Positions 52,029 to 59,865 of a stretch of 64,000 nucleotides of DNA are shown piece after piece. Position 1 is the first letter of the stretch. Every line of letters begins with the position of its first letter. This DNA comes from DASQFQ01 sp963811595. Lineage in GTDB: Bacteria; Actinomycetota; Thermoleophilia; Solirubrobacterales; Solirubrobacteraceae. The notes beneath the pieces were generated by a model. It did no database searches, was not told the DNA's origin, and worked only from the letters and a program-made list of their open reading frames with translations. The position numbers and the translations under genes were made by a program. Location: assembly GCA_963811595.1 (NCBI GenBank), contig CAWERW010000002.1:310001-374000 (forward strand). Direction: 5' to 3'.

Positions 52029-53048
52029 ATGTCTCATCGCAAGCTCTTCCTCCTCGCGCTCGCCGTCAGCGCGCTTCTGCCCGCCTCCGCAAGCGCCGCT
52101 CCGACGGTCACGGTCACGGGTGACGACGGCAATCCGGCCACGCTGAGCGCAGCCGCGCCGTTCGGGCTGCGGAACATGGACATCACGGTCGACATCAGCG
52201 TGCCGACCGCCGACACCGAGAACTACAACGCCCAGGTCTTCGGGCCCGACAACGTCGCGACCACCACGCTGAGCTCGTGCCGCGACCCCGACATCTCCCC
52301 CACCGCGCGGAGCTTCTCCGAGTACCGCGGCAACGGCACGTACACCGTCGCGATCCGTTACTTCTCCGCGTCGGACACCGACTGCAACGGAGCGGCGACG
52401 CGCGACACGCGCCTCCAGTACGTCATCAACGCCGGCATCGGCGTGACCGCCCCGCCGACCAAGCTCCTGACCCGCGCGCCGAACTCGTTCACGACCAACA
52501 CGCATGAGCTCGGCGTGACCCTCAACCCGGGCGCGACCCTCTACGAGGTCCGCTACGCCCGCGGCGGCGTCACCGGCGCCGACGGCGCGATCACCGGCCC
52601 CTCGGCCGAGGCGTTCGTGAACCGCACGACCGGCCTCGCCGGCTTCCGCTTCGACCGCCCCGGCCGCTACGTGATCACCGGCCGCGCGAAGAACGGCAGC
52701 TTCTTCTCGCCCTGGAGCGCCGCGACGACGGTCGACGCGATCGCGCCGTTCGACATCGAGCGCGTGAGCTACCCCGACGCCCGCGGCCCGAGCTACAAGA
52801 TCCGCGGCCAGGTCCGCGAGCGGGCCGCCCGCGGCCGCGTCTCGATCGCGATCGCGAAGGGCCGCAAGCGCGGCAAGTTCCGCCGCTACGGCACCGCGAA
52901 GATCAACAAGAAGGCCCGCTTCACGAAGCGCTTCCGGCTGCGCCGCACCGGCGTGTACCGGATCCGCTACACGTACCGCGGGTCCTCGCTCGTCGCCGCC
53001 GGGCGCGTGACCCAGGCCGTCCAGATCCGGCGCCGGATCTTCTTCTAA
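52029..53048 (+). CDS. secreted protein with basic C-terminal domain
   Basis: 339 residues. Signal peptide about 1-23 (LFLLALAVSALLPASASA) is followed by a beta-rich domain with one likely disulfide (Cys in SSCRDP and TDCNG), and a very basic C-terminal region (KGRKRGKFRRYG, KKARFTKRFRLRR) with a predicted strand-rich fold. I recognise no enzyme motif. The basic tail may bind acidic wall polymers. Start ATG 52029 begins the signal peptide. Confidence 0.75.
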   Translation: MSHRKLFLLALAVSALLPASASAAPTVTVTGDDGNPATLSAAAPFGLRNMDITVDISVPTADTENYNAQVFGPDNVATTTLSSCRDPDISPTARSFSEYRGNGTYTVAIRYFSASDTDCNGAATRDTRLQYVINAGIGVTAPPTKLLTRAPNSFTTNTHELGVTLNPGATLYEVRYARGGVTGADGAITGPSAEAFVNRTTGLAGFRFDRPGRYVITGRAKNGSFFSPWSAATTVDAIAPFDIERVSYPDARGPSYKIRGQVRERAARGRVSIAIAKGRKRGKFRRYGTAKINKKARFTKRFRLRRTGVYRIRYTYRGSSLVAAGRVTQAVQIRRRIFF

Positions 53049-53557
53049 CTCGCCTGATCGTCAGGCGTCGCAGCCGGCGGCGGGTCGATGACCCGCCGCC
53101 ACTGCACGATCCTGCCGCGCCGGATCAGGAACGCGGTGTGGGCCTCGTTGCCGACGCCGCTCCCGCAGCGACCCGGGCCGGGCCGCTCCGTGAGCACGAG
53201 CGTGGCGACCACGTACGCGCCCGTGTCCGTCGCCGACTTGAACCTCGCGCCGCAGGGCAGCGCGCGGTTGAAGAAGCGCACCTGGCCGCGCGTGGTGAGC
53301 CGTAGCGGCGCGGTGCCGTTGGAGACCACCGCGGGCAGCGCGAAGTAGCCCGACGCCTGCGCGACGCGGCCGCGGCGCAGCGCGTCGGTCCAGCCCTGGA
53401 TGACCGCGACGTCGGCCTCCGCGGCCTGCCGTGGGTCGAGTGGCGACGGCGCCGGCGAGTCCTTCGACGGCGGCGGTGTCTTCGCGCTGTCCCCGCTCGA
53501 GCCACAGGCGGACAGGGCGAGCGCCAGACCGGCGAGCACGGTCGTCCACCGGGACAC
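53045..53557 (-). CDS. lipoprotein of unknown function
   Basis: 170 residues. Signal peptide with lipobox LALSAC (Cys near 19), a Ser/Pro/Lys-rich tether (about 20-45), and a globular domain with VIQGWTDALRRGRVAQASGYFALP, resembling SnoaL/NTF2-like folds, plus two Cys (LPCGARF, GRCGSG). GTG 53557 was chosen to start the signal peptide. It converges on the upstream secreted-protein gene with a 4-base overlap. The 128 bases upstream hold no gene. Confidence 0.72.
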   Translation of the reverse strand: MSRWTTVLAGLALALSACGSSGDSAKTPPPSKDSPAPSPLDPRQAAEADVAVIQGWTDALRRGRVAQASGYFALPAVVSNGTAPLRLTTRGQVRFFNRALPCGARFKSATDTGAYVVATLVLTERPGPGRCGSGVGNEAHTAFLIRRGRIVQWRRVIDPPPAATPDDQAS

Positions 53558-53685
53558 GCGGAAGATGATCGCAGCCGGGCCGCGCCACCGTGGCAGGACG
53601 GCGGGCGACCCGGCTGCGGCCCCTGCCCGGAGCCTTTGCGTACCTGACGGAACGCGAGGGGCTCCGCGAACTTGCGGCGATTGAT

Positions 53686-55017
53686 TCAGGCGCCGACGGC
53701 GACCTGCGGCTCGCGCACGCGCGCGCGAACTGTGATCGGCGTACCGCGCCGCGGGCTGAGCGTGATCGAGCGGCGGCCGATGCCCTCGCGGCCGTCGAGC
53801 GCCGAGGCGACCTCGACCTGAGAGAGGATGGCCTGCAGCGCGATCCGCATCTCGAGCTGCGCGAACGACGCGCCGAGGCAGCGGCGCACGCCGCCGCCGA
53901 ACGGGATCCAGCTGAACTTGCCCGGATTGCCCTCGAGGAACCGCTCGGGACGGAACGCGTACGGCTCCGGATAGGTGCGCTCGTCGTGGTGGACGAGGTA
54001 GATGCAGGCGGTGAACGCGGGGCCCGGCTGGTAGGTGCGGCCGCCGATCTCGACCGGCTGCTTGATCCGGCGCGGCTGGGCGATCGGGAGCACGGGGCGG
54101 CGGCGCAGGATCTCCTTGACCGTCGCCTCGAGGTAGGCCGCGTCCTCCTCGACCGCCGCGCGCGTCACTCGCTCGAGCACGTCGGGCGCGCGCAGCATCT
54201 GCTCGAAGCCCCACGACAGCGCGGAGGCGGTCGTCTCGTGGCCGGCGACGAGCAGCGTGACCAGCTCGTCGCGCAGCTCGCGGTCGGTCATCGGGCGGCC
54301 GTCCTCGTCGCGGGCGGCGAGCAGCATCGTCAGCACGTCGTCGCCCTCCTCGCCCGTGCGCCGGCGCTCCTCGATCAGCGCGAGGATCAGCGCGTCGGCG
54401 TGGTCGCGGACGTCGACGAAGCGCCCCCACGTCGTCAGCGAGCCGAGCCGGCGGCGGAACAGCGGCAGCAGCGTCAGCGGCGAGGCGCCGAGGTCGAGCA
54501 GCTGCTTCATCGTCGTGCGCAGCTCGTCGAGGCGCGCGCCCGCGCTCATCCCGAACACCGCGCGCAGGATGATCTCGAGCGTCAGCGCCTGGGTGCGCTC
54601 GTGGAGCGTGAACGGCGCGTCCGCGCGCCAGCCGTCGACCTCCGCCGCGGCGACCTCCTCCATCACGCCGACGAGCGCGCGCATCCGCTCGCCGTGGAAG
54701 GCCGGGAGCATGAGCTTGCGCTGGGCCAGGTGCTCGGCGCCGTCGAGCAGGAGCACGGAGCGCGGGCCGACGACCGGCTCGAGCACGCGCGCGCCCTCGC
54801 CGGGATGCAGGACGTCGGCGGGTGCGCTGAACATCTCGCGGATCTCCTCGGGGGTGGTGAGGAAGATCCACTTGCCCTCGGGCGGGCCGATGTCGACGGT
54901 GAAGCGCTCGCCGTAGCGGCGGCGGCAGCGCTCCATGAACGGCACCGGCCGCAGCGTCCAGCCGAGCAGGTTGTACGGGATCGGGCCGGGACCGGGCGGC
55001 AGCGCGTCGGCGGTCAT
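53686..55017 (-). CDS. cytochrome P450
   Basis: 443 residues. I-helix AGHETT (258-263), ExxR (E302, R305), and heme loop FGGGVRRCLG with Cys380 are all intact. Like many soluble bacterial P450s, it starts with a short Pro-rich segment (LPPGPGPIPYN) and has no membrane anchor. Substrate unknown; no ferredoxin or reductase gene is adjacent. TACGAT lies seven bases upstream of ATG 55017 on the minus strand (leaderless layout). Confidence 0.93.
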   Translation of the reverse strand: MTADALPPGPGPIPYNLLGWTLRPVPFMERCRRRYGERFTVDIGPPEGKWIFLTTPEEIREMFSAPADVLHPGEGARVLEPVVGPRSVLLLDGAEHLAQRKLMLPAFHGERMRALVGVMEEVAAAEVDGWRADAPFTLHERTQALTLEIILRAVFGMSAGARLDELRTTMKQLLDLGASPLTLLPLFRRRLGSLTTWGRFVDVRDHADALILALIEERRRTGEEGDDVLTMLLAARDEDGRPMTDRELRDELVTLLVAGHETTASALSWGFEQMLRAPDVLERVTRAAVEEDAAYLEATVKEILRRRPVLPIAQPRRIKQPVEIGGRTYQPGPAFTACIYLVHHDERTYPEPYAFRPERFLEGNPGKFSWIPFGGGVRRCLGASFAQLEMRIALQAILSQVEVASALDGREGIGRRSITLSPRRGTPITVRARVREPQVAVGA

Positions 55018-55059
55018 GCGGCGGATCGTATGCGGCCGAGCCGCTACCCTGCCGCGGCT

Positions 55060-55559
55060 GTGACGCATCGCACGCTTCTCCTCCTGCTCGTCCTCGTGCT
55101 CGCGCTCGCCGGCTGCGCGGCGACGACGAGAGCGGCGAGAGCGCGGCGACCGCGACGCCGCAGGCGACCCCGACGCCCGACAACAAGGACACGTCGAAGA
55201 AGCCGGTCGTGACGGTCCCCGACGAGCTGCCGCCGGACGAGCTCCAGATCGAGGACATCGTCAAGGGCAAGGGCCCGAAGGCGAAGAAGGGCGACGAGGT
55301 GACCGTGCAGTACGTCGGCGTCGCGTGGAGCACGAGCGTCGAGTTCGACGCGTCGTGGGGCAAGGAGCCGTTCAAGTTCAAGCTCGGTGAGGGCGGCGTC
55401 ATCCCGGGCTGGGACGAGGGCATCCCCGGGATGCAGAAGGGCGGGCGGCGGATGCTGACGATCCCGGCCGAGCAGGCCTACGGCGCGCAGGGCCAGCCGC
55501 CGAGCATCGGCCCCAACGAGTGCCTGCGCTTCATCGTCGACATGGTGAAGATCGGCTAG
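55060..55559 (+). pseudogene. FKBP-type peptidyl-prolyl isomerase lipoprotein with frameshift
   Basis: The signal peptide (from GTG 55060) ends in lipobox LALAGC but, as written, runs into a stop at 55210-55212. The FKBP domain (VTVQYVGVAW, FKFKLGEGGVIPGWDEG, PAEQAYG) is in another frame. Removing two bases at GCGC (55115-55118) joins them: LAGC then GDDESGESAAT, a typical Asp/Ser/Thr-rich lipoprotein tether, continuing into the FKBP domain. So a GC dinucleotide has been inserted, or the sequence is in error. Translation from GTG 55209 would give a 116-residue cytoplasmic FKBP. Confidence 0.88.
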
Positions 55560-55570
55560 TGGGTCTTCTC

Positions 55571-55723
55571 GTGGCGTTGCACTCGAAAGACCGGACGCCG
55601 GCGCCGCCAGGCAAGGACGCAGACCCGAAGGAATACCCCTGGTATTTCGAGGGTCGAGGACGCCGCCTGGCGGTGATCGGCGGCCGCCGATTTCGGGTGG
55701 AACGTCGCGGGAAGGCCCACTAG
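55571..55723 (+). CDS. possible small basic protein of 50 residues
   Basis: GTG start (alternative GTG 55559 overlapping the FKBP stop), ending at 55723. Contains ADPKEYPWYFEG and a basic tail (RRFRVERRGKAH). GC3 is lower than in its neighbours and no family is recognised, so coding is uncertain. It converges on the TetR gene with a 4-base overlap. Confidence 0.3.
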   Translation: MALHSKDRTPAPPGKDADPKEYPWYFEGRGRRLAVIGGRRFRVERRGKAH

Positions 55724-56271
55724 AGCGGCTCGCCGAGCGCTCCCTCGAGCGCTCGCAGCAGCAGGTCACGGAGGGCGTCGCGGCTGAGGTCGCGGTGCTC
55801 GAGCCAGTCGAGGATCGCGCCGTCCATGAACCACAGCCAGGCGCGCACGGCCGTGCGCCGCTCGGGCGTCGGATCGCCGCCGAGGCCGGCGAAGATCCGC
55901 TCGGCGGTGTGGCCGCGGATGAGCTCCGTGACGTCGCGCACCTCGGGCGCCGCGCCGCGCACGAACGTGGCGTAGGCCGCGCCGCGCTCCTCCACCCAGC
56001 GGAGGAACGCGTCGAGCTGCTCGGCAGGCGGCGCGTCGGCGGGCACGGCGCTCGCGAGCTCGGCGGCGCCCTCCGCGAGGACGGCGCTGAAGTACGCCTG
56101 CTTGCTCGGGAAGTAGTGGTAGAGCAGCGCCTTCGACACGCCCGCCTCGCGGGCGAGCCCGGCCATCGACAGCTCGTCGTAGCTGTGGCGGGCGAACAGC
56201 TCCGCGCCGTGCTCGAGCAGCCGGCGCCGCCGCTCGTCCACGTCCAGACGCGTGTAGGCGGGCTCGCTCAT
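55720..56271 (-). CDS. TetR-family transcriptional regulator
   Basis: 183 residues. N-terminal helix-turn-helix (about 15-60: MAGLAREAGVSKALLYHYFPSK) and a helical ligand domain (about 65-180). Divergent from a DUF2339 membrane protein gene; the 103-base gap holds two palindromic operator-like sites, so it probably represses itself and that gene. ATG 56271 matches the usual TetR length. Confidence 0.9.
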   Translation of the reverse strand: MSEPAYTRLDVDERRRRLLEHGAELFARHSYDELSMAGLAREAGVSKALLYHYFPSKQAYFSAVLAEGAAELASAVPADAPPAEQLDAFLRWVEERGAAYATFVRGAAPEVRDVTELIRGHTAERIFAGLGGDPTPERRTAVRAWLWFMDGAILDWLEHRDLSRDALRDLLLRALEGALGEPL

Positions 56272-56289
56272 CGGCACGACCGTACCACT

Positions 56290-56353
56290 GCTGACCTGCG
56301 GTCGACAGGTGTTACCGATCGGCGGGCACGGTGTTTGTCGACCGATGGTCAGC
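56290..56353. promoter_or_regulatory. two GACC-N3-GGTC operator-like sites in an 18-bp inverted repeat
   Basis: GACCTGCGGTC (56293-56303) and GACCGATGGTC (56340-56350) are each palindromic. They lie inside larger arms 56290-56307 and 56336-56353 that form an inverted repeat matching at 16 of 18 positions. Sites of this shape suit TetR dimers, and the regulator is divergent at 56271. Confidence 0.55.
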
Positions 56354-56374
56354 AACGAGCATGGAGGTTCGGGC

Positions 56375-58501
56375 ATGTCGATCGACGAGCGGGTGCATGG
56401 ACTGGAGCAGCGGACGCGTCTCCTCGAGGCGCGGCTGGCGGAGCTCGAGGGCCGGCGGATGCCGGCGCGGCCGGACCGGGAGGCTCTGCTCCACCCGGAG
56501 GTTCCGCGCGGCGCAGCCGTGCCGACGTTGCCGCCTCGACGGCCGGCCCCGCCCCGTCCCACCCCGGACCGCTCGGTCGCCCCGCCCTCGGCCCCTCGCG
56601 TGGCGCTGCCCTCGCCCGCGCCGCCGAGCCGCGCCACCTCGCCGGCCCTCGAAGACCTGCTCGGCGGCCGCGTGCTCGCCTGGGCCGGCGGGCTGTCGCT
56701 GCTCGCGGGCCTGCTCTTCCTCCTGGTCATCGCGATCTCGCGCGACTGGATCGGGGAGGAGGCGCGGACGCTGCTCGCCGCTGCCACCTCGCTGGCGCTG
56801 CTGACGCTCGGCGCGCACGGCTACGAGCGCCGCGGCCGCACCGACAGCGCGCTCGCGGCGACGGCGACCGGGATCGCGGGGCTGTTCGCCAGCATCGTGG
56901 TCGCGGTCCAGGGCTATGAGCTGATCCCCGTCGCGGCCGGGCTGGCGCTCGCGTTCGCCGTCGCGACGACCGCGACGATCCTCGCCATCCGCTGGGAGGC
57001 GGAGGGCATCGCCGGCCTGGGCATCCTCGGCGCCGTGGCATCGCCGGTGCTGGTCGGCGCCGGGCTGGGGCCCGCCACCACCGCGTTCCTGTTCCTCGCC
57101 ACGGCCTCGGCGGTCGGCGTGGTGCTGTGGCAGCGCTGGACGTGGCTCGCGTTCGCGACGTTCGTCCTCGCCACGCCGCAGTGGGTCGCGTGGCTCGTCG
57201 TCGAGACGCCGAGCCCACCCGAGATCCTCGTCACGCTGCTCGCGTTCGGCGGCCTCGGCGTCCTCGCCGCCGCCGGCTTCGAGCTGCGCACGCGCACGAA
57301 GACCGTCGACTACGTCCCGCACCTGCTGCTCGCGCTCAACGCGCTCGTGCTGGCGTGGATCGGGTGGGGCGCGCTGTCGGAGACCGCCGGGGACACCGCG
57401 GGCCACGCGTGGCTCGCCGGCCTCGCGGTCGCGCACCTCGCCTGTGCGGCGGCCGGCCGCCGCATCGCCGGCGTCTCGCGCGATCTCCCGCTCGCCGCCG
57501 CCGTGCTCGGCGTCGCGCTCGCGGACATCGCGTTCGCCTCGGTGGTCGACGGCCTCCCGCTCGTCGCCGGCTGGGCAGCCACCGGCGTGGCCATGGCCGC
57601 GCTCGTCCGGGCCGCGACCCACCGCCTCGACGCCGAGGTCGCGCTGGCCGGCGTCGGCGTCCACCTCGGCCTCGCGCTGATGCACACGCTCGCCTACGAC
57701 GCGCCGCTGACCAGCGTGACCGACGCCCCGGACCTCGCCGCCGGCCTCGCGGTCGCGCTCGTCGCGGCGGGCTGCTTCGGCTCCGCGCGGATCGCGGGCT
57801 CGGCGCTCGCGCCGGTGACGCGGACCGCGCTCGAGGGCACGGCGCTCGTGCTCGTCGCCTACCTGGCCGCCGTCGTGCTCAGCGGCCCCGCGCTCACGCT
57901 CACCTTGGCCGCCGAGGCAGCGGCGCTCGCCGCGCTCGCGCGCCGCGGCCGCGAGCCGCTCGCCCGCGCCGGCGCCGTCGGCTTCCTCGCGTGCGCGGCA
58001 CTGCACGCGCTGGTGGTGCTCGCGCCCCTGGAGGCACTCGTCTACGGCCTCGAGGACCCGCTGGGCGCGCTGGCGCTGCTCGCCGTCGCCGGCGCGGCGC
58101 TGGCCGTCGCGCGCGTGCCCGGCGTCGACCGCGCCGCGCTGCACGCGACCGCCGCGGTGGCGACGCTCTACCTCGCCTCGACGGAGCTGATCACCGCGTT
58201 CCAGCCCGCGGCCGGCGAGGTCGCGGTGAGCGGGCTCGGCGTCCGCCAGCAGGGCCAGGCGCTGCTCAGCGGCCTGTGGGCGGTCGTCGGCGTCGCGACG
58301 CTGCTCGCCGGCCTCGTCCGCGACCGCCACGACCTGCGCGTCGGCGCGCTGTCGCTCCTCAGCGTCACGCTGGCGAAGGTCTTCCTCTACGACCTGTCGT
58401 CGCTCGACTCGCTGTACCGCGTGGCGTCGTTCGTCGCGCTCGGGGCGCTGCTGCTGCTCGGCGCCTTCGCCTGGCAGCGCCTGCGCCCGGCCATGCGGTG
58501 A
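56375..58501 (+). CDS. DUF2339 multi-pass membrane protein
   Basis: 708 residues. A short coiled-coil start (about 5-25) and a Pro/Arg-rich linker precede about 20 hydrophobic segments in the DUF2339 pattern (LAWAGGLSLLAGLLFLL, LGILGAVASPVLVGAGLG, and the C-terminal AKVFLYDLSSLDSLYRVASF). Function unknown; the family is common in envelope contexts. ATG 56375 is preferred because GGAGG lies seven bases upstream; ATG 56345 is an alternative. Confidence 0.88.
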   Translation: MSIDERVHGLEQRTRLLEARLAELEGRRMPARPDREALLHPEVPRGAAVPTLPPRRPAPPRPTPDRSVAPPSAPRVALPSPAPPSRATSPALEDLLGGRVLAWAGGLSLLAGLLFLLVIAISRDWIGEEARTLLAAATSLALLTLGAHGYERRGRTDSALAATATGIAGLFASIVVAVQGYELIPVAAGLALAFAVATTATILAIRWEAEGIAGLGILGAVASPVLVGAGLGPATTAFLFLATASAVGVVLWQRWTWLAFATFVLATPQWVAWLVVETPSPPEILVTLLAFGGLGVLAAAGFELRTRTKTVDYVPHLLLALNALVLAWIGWGALSETAGDTAGHAWLAGLAVAHLACAAAGRRIAGVSRDLPLAAAVLGVALADIAFASVVDGLPLVAGWAATGVAMAALVRAATHRLDAEVALAGVGVHLGLALMHTLAYDAPLTSVTDAPDLAAGLAVALVAAGCFGSARIAGSALAPVTRTALEGTALVLVAYLAAVVLSGPALTLTLAAEAAALAALARRGREPLARAGAVGFLACAALHALVVLAPLEALVYGLEDPLGALALLAVAGAALAVARVPGVDRAALHATAAVATLYLASTELITAFQPAAGEVAVSGLGVRQQGQALLSGLWAVVGVATLLAGLVRDRHDLRVGALSLLSVTLAKVFLYDLSSLDSLYRVASFVALGALLLLGAFAWQRLRPAMR

Positions 58502-58504
58502 CGC

Positions 58505-59119
58505 TCAGCCCGACGGCGGCGGGGGGACCGGCTGGGCGGCGAGCGCGCGGGCGACCGCCACGAGGTTCTGCGCCGCGGTCTCCCCCGTCGTCTTCGACCA
58601 CGCCTTGCCCTCCGCGTCGTCGGACTCGAGGTAGGAGTCGCCGGGGCCCGGGCCCTTGTTCCAGTACGTCCAGGCCTGCCCGGGGATCGTGTAGCCGATG
58701 TCGATCAGGCCGCCCGCGATCTCGGAGATCGTGTGGTGCGCGCCGTCCTCGTTACCGGTGACGACGACGCCGGCGACGCGGTTGTAGGCGACGGGCCGCT
58801 CCTCGTCGTCGGTCTCGCTCAGCAGCGCGTCCATCCGCTCGAGCACGCGCTTGGAGACGCTCGACGGCTGGCCGAGCCAGGTCGGGGTGGCGATGACGAG
58901 GATCTCGGAGGCGAGCACCTTCTCGAGGATCTGCGGCCACTCGTCGCCGTCGCCCTCGTCGCTGGTGATCCCGGGCTTGACGTCGAAGTCGGCGACGCGG
59001 ATCAGGTCGGTCTCGACGTCCTCGCGCTCGAGGGCGTCGATGACGACGGAGGCGAGCGCCTCGGTGTTCGACTCGGCCGGGGACGGCTTCAGGGTGCAGT
59101 TCAGGATCGTGGCTCTCAT
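58505..59119 (-). CDS. NADPH-dependent FMN reductase/flavodoxin-like protein
   Basis: 204 residues with the flavodoxin fold: ATILNCTLKPSPAESNTE, then a phosphate-binding turn and ATPTWLGQPSSVSKRVLER, and VVVTGNEDGAHHTISEI. Probable NAD(P)H:FMN or quinone oxidoreductase in the cytoplasm. Substrate unknown. It converges on the DUF2339 gene with a three-base gap and is divergent from the LOG gene. Confidence 0.87.
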   Translation of the reverse strand: MRATILNCTLKPSPAESNTEALASVVIDALEREDVETDLIRVADFDVKPGITSDEGDGDEWPQILEKVLASEILVIATPTWLGQPSSVSKRVLERMDALLSETDDEERPVAYNRVAGVVVTGNEDGAHHTISEIAGGLIDIGYTIPGQAWTYWNKGPGPGDSYLESDDAEGKAWSKTTGETAAQNLVAVARALAAQPVPPPPSG

Positions 59120-59142
59120 GGCCCCGTCCCTACCCTGTGCCG

Positions 59143-59865
59143 GTGACCTCGCATTCCGATCCTGAATTCCGGCGCGCCGAGTCGCTCGACGAGGAGCTGC
59201 TCGAGGCCGAGTCGCTCGACATCGAGACGTACCTCACCGACGAGGCGCGGATCGAGCGCATCGACGAGGAGCTGCGCGAAGGATTCGCCGCCCTCTCGCA
59301 CGTCGGCAAGGCGGTGTCGATCTTCGGCTCCGCCCGCACGCCGCCCGACCACCCCGAGTACGCGCGCGCCCGCGAGGTGGCACAGCGGCTCGGCGAGGCC
59401 GGCTTCGCGATCATCACCGGCGGCGGCCCGGGGATCATGGAGGCGGCCAACCGCGGCGCCCGCGACGTCGGGGTCCCCTCGATCGGCCTCGACATCGAGC
59501 TGCCCCACGAGCAGGCGATGAACGAGTGGGTCGACCTGCCGCTGACCTTCCACTACTTCTTCGCGCGCAAGGTCATGTTCGTGCGCTACGCCAGCGCCTT
59601 CGTCGTCCTCCCGGGCGGCTTCGGGACGCTCGACGAGCTGTTCGAGGCCGCGACCCTGCGCCAGACGCGCAAGATCCGCCACTTCCCGATCGTGCTGCTC
59701 GAGTCCGCCTACTGGCAGGGGCTCGTCGACTGGCTGCGCGGCCCGGTGCTCGCCGGCGGCAAGATCGAGCCGCACGACGTCGAGCGCCTGTGCGTCACCG
59801 ACGACCTGTCCGAGATGCTCGAGCTCGTCGAGGCGGCAGACCACCGCCGCCCGCGCGCGGCCTAG
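59143..59865 (+). CDS. LOG-family (TIGR00730) Rossmann-fold protein
   Basis: 240 residues. An acidic N-terminal extension of about 50 residues precedes the Rossmann core with SIFGSART, TGGGPGIMEAANRGA and the phosphoribohydrolase motif PGGFGTLDE. LOG proteins hydrolyse nucleoside 5'-monophosphates to base and ribose-5-phosphate. GTG 59143 is six bases after TACCCT (leaderless layout); GTG 59137 is an alternative. Confidence 0.9.
   Translation: MTSHSDPEFRRAESLDEELLEAESLDIETYLTDEARIERIDEELREGFAALSHVGKAVSIFGSARTPPDHPEYARAREVAQRLGEAGFAIITGGGPGIMEAANRGARDVGVPSIGLDIELPHEQAMNEWVDLPLTFHYFFARKVMFVRYASAFVVLPGGFGTLDELFEAATLRQTRKIRHFPIVLLESAYWQGLVDWLRGPVLAGGKIEPHDVERLCVTDDLSEMLELVEAADHRRPRAA

Noticed and set aside
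55114..55212. Programmed ribosomal frameshift to join lipobox and FKBP domain
   Set aside because: No slippery heptamer, stop-proximal stimulator or known precedent in FKBP lipoproteins; a GC duplication explains it more simply.
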